Assembly (NCBI GenBank): GCA_030323885.1 | Contig: CM059191.1 | Coordinates: 104,766,292-104,830,291 of the forward strand | DNA from: Branchipolynoe longqiensis | Taxonomy: Eukaryota > Annelida > Polychaeta > Phyllodocida > Polynoidae | DNA: 64,000 nt | Direction of reading: 5' to 3' | Shown here: piece by piece, positions 11,910-22,628 of the stretch | Position numbering within the stretch: the stretch's first letter is position 1 | How the letters are laid out: every line of letters begins with the position of its first letter | Translations under genes and position numbers: made by a program | The notes under the pieces: model-generated | The model's input: the letters and a program-made list of their open reading frames with translations, nothing else | Databases searched by the model: none | Told to the model about the DNA's origin: nothing

Positions 11910-12345
11910 AGGACTGGATGCACAGTGTCAGGATAATGTGACTGTGTGGGACACCTGATTTCCAAGTGGGGCAGCACTATAAAGTCACCATGAGTGCGTG
12001 CTCATACAGTGTTGTTTGTTTTGGGGAGTTGAATGAGCGCCGCTGAAAGCAGTCCTATGTGGTCGGGAGTTGGCTTCCGATGGGTAGTGGTCAGAGAAAT
12101 TGCGGGGGGGGGGGGTGGGGGGGGGGGGGGGGCGGAGGAAGGAAAAAGGCAGCCTGAGAGTCCAACCACAGTCCTCTGAGAGGGCCGGGGGAGGCTGGGT
12201 GGTTGGTGTAGTTTTACGCACCAGTAAGACCCTAGGCCATACCAGGATGTGCACCGACTTGTGACAGCGTGCACTCATAGCAACTTTATAGTGCTGCCCC
12301 ACTGGGAAATCAGGCCGCCGGCACCATGACCTGATGTCCCACACA
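11910..12345. mobile_element. Two SINE body fragments in opposite orientation around a poly(G) tract
   Basis: 11910-12005 holds a plus-strand body fragment (cagtgtcaggataatgtgac, gcagcactataaagtcacc). 12228-12345 holds the same part in reverse. A G-rich insert with poly(G) at about 12100-12132 lies between them. Neither fragment has a tRNA head or a tail. Confidence 0.8.
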
Positions 12346-12419
12346 GTCTACAGTGCTGCAAATTTGCAGCCTTCAGCGCACCAAAACGAATGAAAACTCC
12401 CCAAAACCAACAACAAGCG

Positions 12420-13030
12420 GGACGCGGGGGGAGGGAGCGAGGCGGGGGGTGGGGGGAAGGGGTGCGGGACGGGGGGTGGCAGGACGGTGGGGGGAAGGGG
12501 GTGCGGGACGGGGGGAGGGAGAGGGACGGGGGGAGGTGGGGGGAGGGGTGCGGGACGGGGGGGTGCGGGATGGTGGGGGGAAGGGATGCGGGACGGGGGG
12601 AGGGAGCGGGACGGGGGGCGCGGTGCGGGACGGGGGGGAGGGGAGGGAGCGGGGAGAGGGGAGAGGGGAGGGGTGAGGGAGCGGGAGGGGGTGGAAGGGG
12701 TCGGGAGAGGAGGAAGGGGAATGGGGGAGGGGGAGGGAAGAGGCGGGGACATGGGAACATGGATGGAGGAACGGGGTGTGTGGGAGGGAGGAGGGAATAA
12801 TCGCTGACCCCTGACAGTCCGCATGCGGCGGGCGGGTCGGTGTAGACATACGCGTGGGGGGGGGGGGGGGGGGGGGGGGGGGGAGTGTCGGGCTTGGGAG
12901 GGGGGAAAAGTTGGATGCGCGAGTCGGTGATAGGCCTAACACCAAAGGCTTACCCAGTGGTACCTTACCTCTGATAGATAGGAGGTATAGCGAGTTTATT
13001 AGGGGGGTAAGGAGGGGGGGGGGGGGGGCA
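12420..13030 (+). repeat. G-rich minisatellite and long poly(G) tracts
   Basis: From 12420 to 12790 a gcgggacggggggaggga-like word is repeated irregularly with almost no T or C on this strand. A run of 28 G lies at 12856-12883 and a further run at about 13013-13028. Long Gly/Arg- or Pro-rich open frames here are by-products of composition. Such tracts could form G-quadruplexes. Confidence 0.9.
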
Positions 13031-13096
13031 GCTTGTAAGTGAGCGCCCCCCGCTGGGCGGGCGGCGTCCCGGTGATGGGTGACGCAGGGCGAGCCA

Positions 13097-14018
13097 TGTG
13101 TGTCTGTGTGTGTGTGTGTCTGTGTTTCTGTGTGTGTGTCTGTGTCTCTGTGTCTGTGTGTGTGTCTCTGTGTCTGTGTGTGTGTTTCTGTGTCTGTGTG
13201 TGTATGTCTGTGTGTGTGTCTGTGTTGTGTCTCTGTGTGTGTCTGTGTGTGTGTCTGTGTCTGTGTGTGTGTCTCTGTGTTTCTGTGTGTGTGTCTCTGT
13301 GTCTGTGTGTGTCTCTGTGTGTGTTTCTGTGTCTGTGTGTTTCTGTGTGTGTCTCTGTCTGTGTGTGTCTGTGTGTGTGTCTGTGTGTGTGTTTCTGTGT
13401 CTGTGTGTGTGTGTCTCTGTGTGTGTCTCTGTGTGTGTGTCTCTGTGTGTGTCTGTGTGTGTGTGTGTCTCTGTGTCCATAATTGCGGAGAGATCCACCT
13501 GTGTCTCTGTGTGTGTATGTGTCTGTGTGTGTCTCTGTATGTGTGTCTCTGTGTGTGTTTCTGTGTCTGTGTGTGTGTCTGTGTGTGTCTATATGTGTGT
13601 CTGTGTCTCTGACAAAGAGACACACACAGACACATATACACACACAGAGACACAACACAGAGACACAGACAGAGAGACACACACACACACAGTCTCTGTG
13701 CGTGTCTGTGTGTGTGTCTGTGTCTCTGACAAAGAGACACACACAGACACATATACACACACAGACACACACACAGACACACACAGACACATATACACAC
13801 ACAGATACACACACAGAGACACACACACACAGACACACACACATACACACAGACACACACACAGAGACACACACACACACAGAGACACACACAGACACAG
13901 AGACACACACACAGACAGACACACGCACAGATACACACACAGAGACACACAGACACACACAACACAGAGACACACACAGAGACACAACACACAGACACAC
14001 ACACATACACACACACAG
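13097..14018. repeat. (GT/CT)n followed by (CA/GA)n: ~900-bp mirror-complementary microsatellite
   Basis: 13097-13478 and 13500-13612 are tgtgtgtctgtgtctc-type repeats. From about 13613 the strand switches to the complementary acacacagagacac type and runs to 14018. The junction word tctctgacaaagagacac occurs at about 13604 and again near 13723, so a ~119-bp piece around the switch is duplicated. The two arms could fold on each other. Long Cys/Val or Thr/His open frames on both strands are artefacts of the repeat. Confidence 0.93.
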
Positions 14019-14261
14019 ATTTGGGTCAAATCACTCGCTATACCAGTGAATAGATTCAAGCCTAATATATGGGTACAGATACAGAGGGATTTCCCAAATC
14101 TATAAATAAATTCACGGGTAGCTATAATCAAAGTGTTGCACGCTTCTGCCTACGACTTGACACAGTTCTCGACGTCGGCGATAGCTACCCGGTAATAGGC
14201 TGTACCACCAAAACCCGGTATCACCGACTCCTGCATATAGGCCCAGGATGCCACACTCTCA

Positions 14262-14265
<4 letters not shown>

Positions 14266-14292
<27 letters not shown>

Positions 14293-14316
14293 GTGGGGGG
14301 GGGGGGGGGGGGGGGA
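14266..14316 (+). repeat. (TGCG)n microsatellite and adjoining poly(G)
   Basis: About seven copies of gtgc/tgcg are followed by a long G run ending near 14315. Confidence 0.9.
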
Positions 14317-14340
14317 GGAGAGGCAGGGGTCGGGTACAGC

Positions 14341-14775
14341 GGCCAGACAGGGCACGGTCTGCACACACTGTGCACAGAGGTAGAGCGCAGTCTGCACACT
14401 GTGCGCAGAGGTAAAGCACAGTTGGCACACACTCTGCACAGTTTAAAACACATGGTCGACCGCCAGGGTTAGTCGATAGGCTCACAATCGACACAGCTGG
14501 AACACAGTCAACAATCAGTTGACCCAATTGGAACGTGGAGCACTGTTGACACACTGACACTCGGCACATTTATAGAGCAGCTGACACTCGGCACAGTTAC
14601 TGAGTTAGAGTACAGCGGACACACAGTTGGAACACTGTCGGCACAGTTAGAGTACAGCTGACACACAGTTGGAACACTGTCGGCACAGTTAGAGTACAGC
14701 TGACACACAGTTGGAACACTGTTGGCACAGTTAGAGTACAGCTGACAGTCGAAACAGAGAACAGTTGACACCTTT
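14341..14775 (+). repeat. Tandem repeat, 42-bp unit at its core
   Basis: The phrase acacagttggaacactgt starts at 14621, 14663 and 14705, an exact 42-bp period, with agttagagtacagctgac between. More diverged relatives (gcacagttggcacac, gtagagcgcagtctgcacac) extend left to about 14341. The unit contains short dyads such as cagctg and cagttggaacactg. Confidence 0.88.
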
Positions 14776-14948
14776 TGTGGTGTCCTCAGTTTCACGCAGA
14801 TACACAAGGACCAGCTCTGTCATGTGAGTGCTTTGATTGATTTGTTTTTTGTTCAAGTGTTTTTATTCCTCTGAATCACATGTTGTCAGTGCTAATGCAC
14901 TGGTCTTCCAGCCCTAATCACAATTGCCTCTACACAGTAGACACCGTT

Positions 14949-15003
14949 CTGATATGACCTTAGATGTTGCTAGGACGTAAAACAACAACAAACAAACAAA
15001 CAA
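14949..15003 (+). mobile_element. SINE 3' tail fragment
   Basis: Only the conserved tail (ctgatatgaccttagatg...) and an acaaacaaa end remain, so the copy is strongly 5'-truncated. Confidence 0.8.
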
Positions 15004-15795
15004 CAAACACAGTAGACAAATCTACAACAATATACAGATAGACAATTACAGGAAAATAAGCAAAACACCAGTACATGAATGATAGGTAAAGAACAAGATA
15101 AGCGAAAAAGAAACATATGCGGGGAGGTAACTATGTTAGACTAGTATGGTAGGCATTAGTAGGGGGTGGGGTATAACTGATTATCTTTCTAGTAGTAACA
15201 TACTCGTTGAAAGGGTGATGGGGGATGTAGGGTGGGCCTTTGTGATTGAACTTGTGTTCATGGTAATCTCAGGTGGGGGCATATTGAGTTAGTAAGTAGG
15301 TTCATATTGATTAATCATGTACCTCAGTAGGATCCAACTAGAATCATTTCCAGGCTCATACCATTGTAGATGTGTTTTTTGGCCTAGTTGGCCGCTACTG
15401 GTTGAGTTTACAGTGTTTGGGGGGGGGGGGGGGGAGCGGTCGATTGATTAGGGTTTTACATTTGAAATCTTTTCAAGAAATGCATCAACTTGTGACAGTG
15501 TTAGAATGTGCTCTCCTGACAGCTTGTTAGTAGTGACAAATTTTAAGTTTGTAATTCATTGGTTTAACTTGGTCAGGGTTCGAACCCACAACTTTCATGA
15601 TAGGCATATAAAGTTATTATTTTAGACAGCCATTTACTCATTAAATACAGATTGCCTAGCCCTAGATATTCATTCTTAAACTGTCTCCATTTTTGTTATC
15701 TATTTGTAAAATATTCTGATACTCAGCAAGGGGGGAATGCAAATGTTCTATTACTGACCGGTGTATGTGACCAGGTGCATATATATATATATATA
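15004..15795. other. No gene seen; poly(G) tract
   Basis: AT-rich DNA with a run of about 17 G near 15418-15434 and a (TA)n stretch at 15779-15795. Confidence 0.5.
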
Positions 15796-15799
15796 GTAT

Positions 15800-16108
15800 A
15801 GTTATACGAATCTTACCTGGGTATAGATGATGGATAACTGTTGTTTTCCCGAGGTATAAGCCTCGGGTAGACGTGGGCTAGGGAGAAGGAAGCACGTGAG
15901 GTACCAGCAATTTTAACCTACTTATTCAGGATAAAAAAATGATCTTTCAATACAATGGATACTATGATTTTCCCGTAATGGTACACCAACGGGATAGACG
16001 TGGTAGGGCGTGGTGGGTGGGCCCTAGCCCACGTCTACCCGAGGCTTATACCTCGGGAAAACAACAGTTATCCATCATCTATACCCAGGTAAGATTCGTA
16101 TAACTATA
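15800..16108. repeat. 86-bp near-perfect inverted repeat with ~130-bp loop, DIRS-terminus-like
   Basis: The left arm (about 15800-15886, from tatagttatacgaatcttac to gtagacgtgggctaggg) is the reverse complement of the right arm (about 16023-16108). Just inside the left arm is gagaaggaagcacgtgaggt, the same word found in the right end of the DIRS-like element near 21490. The structure abuts the left terminus of that element at 16113, so it is probably a rearranged or second copy of DIRS ends. Confidence 0.88.
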
Positions 16109-16226
16109 CTATTTTACCTCGGTATACAGCCTCAGGCTAGGGAGACCTTTACATAATTCATTTTTTATCCTTAATATCATCCATTCTTATTATAATATTC
16201 AACGTTTTTGTTCTCACCTATTCTTG

Positions 16227-17337
16227 TTAGTTGGCGAGCAGGCGCTTTGCAATGCCGGTAGGCTTTTCTAGTCGTTTGTTGTAATGTTTTGCAAATGACT
16301 TAGCCGTCTTCCAGCCTGCATGCGCTAGTATTCTTTTCACAGAAATACCTAGCAACCGTGCCTTGGAGACCATGGCACCTCTAGTTGAGTGGGAAGAGTA
16401 TTTGCCCGTATCCACTCCAGCCAATTTCAACACCGTAATTGTCCATCTGGCAAGGGTGTCTCGTGAAATTGCCGTATGTGGCTTTATAAAGCTCACTAAT
16501 AGTTGTTGTGATGCACGTAAATCCTTTGTCTTAGATATATAAGCCCGTATGGCTGACACAACACATAATTTCCGATCATTCGGAAAGCAGTCTTAAGTGA
16601 ACCGTAGATAAAGGGTCACCTAACGTGTTCGATTTGAGCAATTGTGCTAAATCAAACGTAGCTTGTTTCTTGTCTATTTCTAATCCAGTTAAAGATAAAG
16701 CAACAATCGTCTGTCCTCTGTGTCCCGTTACTAATAATAACAGGACCGCGACCTTAAAACCTAATTGTTTTATATCTAACCACGAGTTGTGAGGCCAAGC
16801 CTGAAACAACTTAAATACTATAGAAACATCCCAAAACCGACTATACTTTGGTTTTGGAGGATTCCTTTGATAAATTGACCGAAGTAGATAACAAAGGACA
16901 TAATGTTTTCCAACTGTTTCACCATCAATTCTAGGTAATATGATTGATAACGCACATCTTGCCGCATTGATCGACCCAAAGGATAGTCCTTCATCCTCTA
17001 GAGAACGAAGAAAACGAGCTACTTGTGAAATTGTTGGGTTTGTTGGCTTGACTTTCATTAACAAACAATGTACACCCCATTTCTTTAAATAGGTTGTGTA
17101 CATTTTGACTGTACCTGGCCTCCAGGCATCAGATACTATCCTATTCTCAGTAGTTTTGTCCAATCCAAATTGCTGCAGCTGTTTCCTTAGAAAAGGAATG
17201 CCAATAGGGGCGTCGTTGACACGTCGCCGTGAACCACTAGCGGTCCGTGGTGCGTCAGGTTCCCGAGTTTTCTTGGGAATCGTATATGTTCTTTTGCCAG
17301 TTGTGAAACTGCTGGCAGCCAAGGTTGCGTGTCCCAA
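16227..17337 (-). pseudogene. DIRS-like tyrosine recombinase, one frameshift
   Basis: This enzyme would integrate the circular cDNA. The N-terminal part (17337-16576) has SAM-like helices and the first catalytic Arg in LLVTGHRGQTIVAL. The C-terminal part (16559-16227) has the box HSTRG (His and second Arg), ILAHAGWKT, and the nucleophile Tyr in FAKHYNKR, giving the full R-H-R-(H/W)-Y set. The two parts are in different frames near 16570. A reading with one base fewer runs through, so this is a single small indel. Its 5' end overlaps the RT-RNase H frame by about 150 bases, an arrangement typical of DIRS. Confidence 0.9.
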
Positions 17338-19393
17338 TCGGGCACCACCAGTATAGCATGTGTCCCTTCCAAGCCGATTTTCCTCACTACTCGGCTGATA
17401 ATGCTAAACGGTGGGAAAATATAAAAATAATTATTTTCCCAGGTAATAGCAAATGCATCTACTTTCCAAGCATCCGGTTCAGGATGCCAAGAAACATAAC
17501 AAGGTAATTTGTTATTATTTCGTGATGCAAACAAGTCAACTTTAGGTGTACCCCATTTTTCACAAATGAAGTTAAACAAAGGTGTAGAGAGAGACCATTC
17601 TAAATGGTCATGGAAATTTCTACTTTTATGGTCTGCAAGTGTATTTTGTGACCCTGGAATATGCGCTACAGTCAGCCAAACTTGTTGAGCCTGTGCCCAG
17701 TTCCAAATCAGTTTAGACAACTGATTGCAAGGCTTTGATTTGGTTCCACCCATGTTACAAATATATGCCATGGCAGTAGTATTATCAGTTAGTATTCTAA
17801 CTTGTGATTTATTTATCTTTACTAAACTACATAAGCCCAGATAAATAGCACGCAATTCTAGTGCATTAATATGGTCTGATTTTTCATTATCAAGCCATCT
17901 ACCTCCTGTTGTGACCCCATCTCGATGAGCTCCCCAACCTTCTAACGAAGCATCAGTAGTTATTACTGTATTAGGTTCCGCCATGCGGATTGGATTTGGT
18001 GAACTTGCTATGTGTTGCATCCACCATACAATATCCTGTAGCCCTTCTTGCGAAATAAACATCTTTCGCTCAAAATTCCCTTTAGTTCGTGCCAACGCTA
18101 AATTTTTATCTATTTCTAGAAATTTAATATGAGCCTTCCCGTATAGAATAGCGGGTGCATACGATATCATTATCCCAATAAGGACTGCGACCTGTCTGAT
18201 TTTAGGTTTTGATAACTTAATAAGCTGGGTCGCTGTATTCATAAACTTAATTAGTTTTTGTTCTGTTATCGACACTGTAAGAGACTGTGTATCCAGAATA
18301 AACCCTAAACATTTGAGTTGTTTTGTTGGTTTAAGCACTGACTTTTGTGGATGTACATAAAACCCCAGTTTAGTGAGTAATGCACATAAATCGAAAACTG
18401 CATTCACACAATCAATTTGTGTTGACGCTATAATAAAGGAATCATCTATGTATGGGGACCAGACGGGGTGGCCGAGTGGGTTGGAGCGTCCGTCTCCCGT
18501 GCTGGTAGATCGTGGGGTCGTGGGTTCGAGTCCCGGTCGAGTCAAACCAATGACTTTAAAATTGATACTTGTCGCTTCCTAGCCAGACGCTTGGCATTAT
18601 TAGGATAGGGCAAGGACTGGTGTGCTCAGTGTCAGGATAATGTGACTGAGTGGGATATCAGGTCATGGTGTCGGCGGCCTGGTTTCCCAGTGGGACAGCA
18701 CTATAAAGTCTCGCCATGAGTGCACACTGTCACAAGTCGGTACCCGTCCTGATATGACCTTAGATGTTGCTAGGACGTAAAACAACAACAAACAAACAAA
18801 TCTATGTATGGGAACATTATGTGACCCTTCCGCGCCATTACTGAGAAAACAGGTTTAAGCAGTTTAGTGAATAAACGAGGGGCACAAGCTAAACCATTCG
18901 GCATGCAGGTAAACTCATATAGTTGGTTATCCCAAAGAAACCGAAGAAATTTCCGGTCTTTTTCCCTTATGGGAAGCGTATAATATGCATCTTGTAAATC
19001 AACACTAGCCATCCACGCATCTGGCGTAATCAGATCCCGTGCCGTATCTAGCGAAAACATTTTAAAATGTTGATATTCAACCAATTTTATTAGGATTGTT
19101 AAATCCAGGATCATTCGAACGTCGCCATTAGGCTTTGGTCTCGAGAAGATGTTTGAAATAAACTCTCCTGAACAGTGTGTCACTTTTTGTATAATTCCTT
19201 TCTCAAAGAATTTTTGTACCTGTTTAGTTAGTGCCTCTCGTTCAACCGGTTCAATCTTATAAGGAAAAGGTATACTGCCTTGTACCGGAATTTGTGTGAA
19301 GGGAATGTGAACACCCCTAACTATTTGTAAAATTTCTTGGTCACTAGTAATTTTGTGCCACTCAGAAATATGATTATTGATATTGCCAGCCAC
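17187..19393 (-). pseudogene. DIRS-like reverse transcriptase-RNase H, interrupted by a SINE at the YIDD motif
   Basis: The N-terminal piece (19393-18813) has RT blocks FSRPKPNGDVRMILDL, ASVDLQDAYYTLPI and FTCMPNGLACAPRLFTKLL and ends at FPYID. The C-terminal piece (18456-17187) restarts at YIDDSFIIAS. RNase H follows: TTDASLEGWGAH, INALELRAI and ILTDNTTAMAY carry the acidic residues. The end has the DIRS-type segment KVDLFASRNNNKLPCYVSWH. A full-length SINE lies between the pieces with a 12-bp target duplication, splitting the catalytic motif. Removing the insert leaves one continuous frame, so the RT was intact when the SINE landed. Confidence 0.93.
18445..18812 (+). mobile_element. tRNA-derived SINE in the DIRS RT gene, 12-bp target duplication
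   Basis: The SINE (about 18457-18800) is bounded by tctatgtatggg at 18445-18456 and 18801-18812. Head, body and acaaa tail are all present, and it is very close to the 4.6-kb copy. It lies antisense to the DIRS RT gene. Confidence 0.96.
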
Positions 19394-19458
19394 AAAGTTG
19401 CTTACAGTTTGTGTGGTTTTAGAGGCTGCAAGGACTTGTAACGTCTGTGTTTGGACCT

Positions 19459-20800
19459 CTACTTGGACCCGCCCCTGGGGAAGGGTCTCGGCGAGTTGAC
19501 GCCTCGGCCTAGTGGCCGTGCAGTGTTGTCCGTCCAGCCTGAGTGAGCGCCCCGGCCCCGAAAAGCTGGACCGAAGTTTGAGCCCGGTCTGGTTCCCCTG
19601 GTGAACCGTCGTGGACGAAAATCCCCTCGTGACCTTTTGAAACGAGGGGTTTCCTGTTTCTTCTTGCCATCCATGTTTTTGCCACTCTTGGCTGCAGTTT
19701 CTACCTCTTTATAGAGGTATTGTAGTTGACCGCCAAACATTTTCGTGTTATCTAAAGGTTTCCCTTTAATCGGCTCTGGAGCGAGAAAGAGCGTAAACTC
19801 TTTCCCATCATTATCCGTAACCTTCTTTGAGCGAGCCACTTCTTTGCCAGCATCTGTGCAAACCGACTTGAAGACATTCTCATATCTTCGGTACGACAGA
19901 TAATTACCTGCCGCCGCTAACAATGCAATTCCTTTGTCCATCATTTTAGCCAAAGACGAGAACTTATTTTCTCTTTGCATTCTATTTGCCACAGGAGCAA
20001 TAGCTGTTAGGGTACCAAGCACCGCCTTATGCACTGTGTGCAACACACCCTCAAATCTCTTACGGTCATCCGTCATATTGACATCTCGATCCATCTCCTT
20101 AATGATGGAGTTGGGAACACATTTGATGCCTGTTAACTCATCTCGTAACTTGGAGATAACTTCCGCGGGTTTAAAGGTGCGGAAATGGCCATTAATGGTC
20201 TCGCGCATAAGCGTAGTGGTTTTCACACGCTTAGCCTTTGGCTTCTCCACTTTCTTAGCCACTTTGCCCCCAATGGCAGCATAGACACCCTCATATTGTG
20301 TGTCTGAGTCTGATTCCGTAGAAGTGGAATCTGCGGAAGAATCGGAAGAAGAATCTTTCCTCTTCTTCTTCTTCTTCTTGGACTTGGTCTTCCGCTTTTT
20401 GCGAAGTCCAGTCTTCATCACCAAAAGAAATGATATGTTTCTTCTTTTTCCTCCGTTTAGGAGAAGGAGGAGGAGGAGCCTTAAGCTCCATCGCTGAGTC
20501 TGTCTCCGAGAAATCCTCGAAAGACGATTCCTGTTGGACATTCGGCATTCGCCGTTTACGAGACACCGGTGGTTTGAGAGACATAATATGACTCTCCATC
20601 GCCGCAAACCGAGTCTCCCAATTTTGAGCCGCGGCGCCGTCAGGCACTATGTCCTCGTCCGCCTCGGAGAGAATATGCGCCCCGGGCTGTGTCGAAGGCA
20701 CTGCCGACAACACGGGTGAGGAGTCGTACTCCTCGTCCAGTCCACTCGGAACACGCCCCTCGGCTGCTGCTGCACCGCGCTTACTCCACTTCGTGGCCAT
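19459..20800 (-). pseudogene. DIRS-like gag, one frameshift
   Basis: The start is taken as the ATG at 20800 (MATKWSKRG), because the longer open frame begins with a non-ATG codon. The N-terminal part is acidic and Pro-rich. After a frameshift near 20400-20440 in a Lys/Glu-rich coding stretch, the frame continues to 19459: a Ser/Asp tract (KDSSSDSSADSTSTESDSD), a helical middle (RFEGVLHTVHKAVLGTLTAI, NYLSYRRYENVFKS), then an Arg/Gly-rich basic tail likely to bind RNA. No zinc knuckle is seen. The middle is repeated in the second element at 22.4-23.4 kb, which supports a real gag. Confidence 0.82.
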
Positions 20801-21483
20801 CGGGAACTGAAACAAAGATTTTTTGGTCAGTCCCGGTATATATATATATGTCACAATATGGTTGTTTCAAACTCATTTGGACATCTAGTGGTGTTAGAGA
20901 ACGTGTTTATACCGTTATAACACAGGCGTAATAAGCTAAATTTGTGCGTGGATTGTGGGTCAAGCCCAAACCTTACGCGGGGTCGGGACCAGTGTATCGT
21001 CCCGCCCATCCCTCTGTTCCGCACACTTCTCCCACCTGTGACTACTACGTCAACAAGTTGGAGAAAATGCTACGAAACTCGAAGAAACGCCTGAAAAAGT
21101 TTGTGGGGAGTCTATAAAAGAAACCCAGGAGCATCTCCAACATTACTCTCTATTAGAGTACGAGAGAATTTCCACAGGAGATGAGGCAGAGCCCACATCT
21201 CTACCCATAATCACACGGTGACACGGGTGTTGACAGAACCGCTAATGATCGGTTTCGTTCCTTCGAGAAGGAATTCTATCCTTGGTTTTTTATAACCAAA
21301 TAACTCGTCCAAAATGGACCAAAGAAAGTCTAAACTTTCCATAATGATGCTCTAATGCATCATAATTAAGCTAACCACAGTTTTTATTATACTTACTGCG
21401 TATTTGCTTGTATGTAGACTAAATTTGCCGGAGCAACCCAACGACACGTAATCCAGTCGTGAGTTGTATATGCTAATTGCTGG
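20801..21483 (-). other. DIRS copy 1 leader
   Basis: This is the non-coding 5' leader of the minus-strand element. A stretch near 20965-21080 (ctcccacctgtgactac, acaagttggagaaaatgct) is found inverted near 21985-22090 in the second element, confirming that both are related. I see no coding frame. Confidence 0.7.
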
Positions 21484-21521
21484 TACCTCACGTGCTTCCT
21501 TCTCACTAGCCTGAGGCTGTA

Positions 21522-21530
21522 TACCGAGGT

Positions 21531-21564
<34 letters not shown>

Positions 21565-21573
21565 ACCTCGGTA
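21522..21573. repeat. Perfect 52-bp palindrome at the head-to-head DIRS junction
   Basis: taccgaggtaaaa, then 26 bases of alternating TA, then ttttacctcggta: every base pairs with its mirror partner. It joins the right end of copy 1 to the left end of copy 2. The flanking words (agcctgaggctgta to the left, tactacgcctctggct to the right) continue the symmetry imperfectly. Confidence 0.95.
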
Positions 21574-22277
21574 CTACGCCTCTGGCTACTCGTAGTCCAG
21601 GAAGAAGGAAGCTCATCCGGGTCCAGCAATTGTCATAATCTACTCACAAGGGGAGGACGTTTGTTGAGTAGCTCCAGCAGTTTTTCTACATAACTACTAA
21701 ACCAACCAGGTTAGTATCGTTTTTGAATGGATACATTGGTTTAGTTCATGTTAGCATTCACATACATCAAGTTTTTAAACTTTTGATTGAATAGTAACTG
21801 ATTTACAGGTTAATTACGATGTGTTGTAACATCGTTAGAACAATGTCGCCATTGTTCTTTTTTATGCCGCCCGTTGCAGAATGGAGAGATGTTTGGCAGG
21901 AGACACTTACATTGTTAGGATTTATTCCTGGGTTTCTTTGAGATTCCAAAAAATATTGTCAGCCGTACCTCCGAGTCCCGTAGTATTTTCTCCAACTTGT
22001 TGGCCATGAAAGCCACAGGTGGGAGAAGTTTATTGGACAGAGAGTGTGGGAGGCTACCGCTACACTGGTCCCTATCCCTCGTTTGGTTTCGGTTGGTTAT
22101 CCATACCGGTTACCTACGACTGACAAAATTAACCATACACCTGTGTTCAAACCAGTTTAAATACGGATTTAACACTACTGCACACTTTTGGTAATAAATA
22201 TTGTTGTTTGCCACTGTCAGGTTCACCATGAAAGATTCCTAACCTTTTGATTTTCGGTTTCTTACAAACTCCCAGTT

Positions 22278-22628
22278 ATGGCTACAAAGCAGAGTACGGC
22301 AGAGGCACCTCACGATCTTAGCGAAGACGAAGATCCGTCACCGCCGGTTAGAGTACAAAGGTCGCCAGAACATAGAGATTCTGGGGAGGCGGGGGGCCCC
22401 GCTGACTTAGACGACCGGGTTGGAGGAGATGGAGGGGGGAATTGCGCTGCTCACAGCGACCAGTAATTACCTGTCGTACAGACGTTTCGAGAACGTCTTC
22501 AAAGCCTTCTACGCCGATGCAGGCAAGGAGGTGGCACGCTCCAAGAAGGTATTGGACAATGACGGCAAGGAGTATATGCTATTCCTTGCCCCCAAGCCTG
22601 TCAAAGGCAAGCCACTAGATAAGACCAA
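22278..22628 (+). pseudogene. DIRS copy 2 gag remnant, 5' part
   Basis: The frame opens MATKQSTAEAPHDLSEDEDP, comparable to the MATKW start of copy 1, and ends at about 22466. A second frame (from about 22420) carries GIALLTATSNYLSYRRFENV and VARSKKVLDNDGKEYMLFLA, close matches to the middle of copy 1 gag. Most of the region between these blocks is deleted. Coding stops at the edge of the solo LTR. Confidence 0.82.

Larger units (their letters stand above)
16113..21535 (-). mobile_element. DIRS-like tyrosine-recombinase retrotransposon (copy 1)
   Basis: The minus-strand order is gag-like (20.8-19.5 kb), RT-RNase H (19.4-17.2 kb), then tyrosine recombinase (17.3-16.2 kb). Terminal inverted repeats begin ttttacctcggtatacagcc at 16113 and end in its complement by 21534. 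DIRS elements use a tyrosine recombinase instead of an integrase and make no target duplication. The element has frameshifts in gag and in the recombinase, plus a SINE in RT, so it is inactive. Confidence 0.9.

Noticed and set aside
12275..14131. Very long open frames (up to 547 codons) on both strands rich in Pro, Cys/Val or Thr/His
   Set aside because: They are products of G-rich and GT/CA microsatellite sequence; several frames are open at once.
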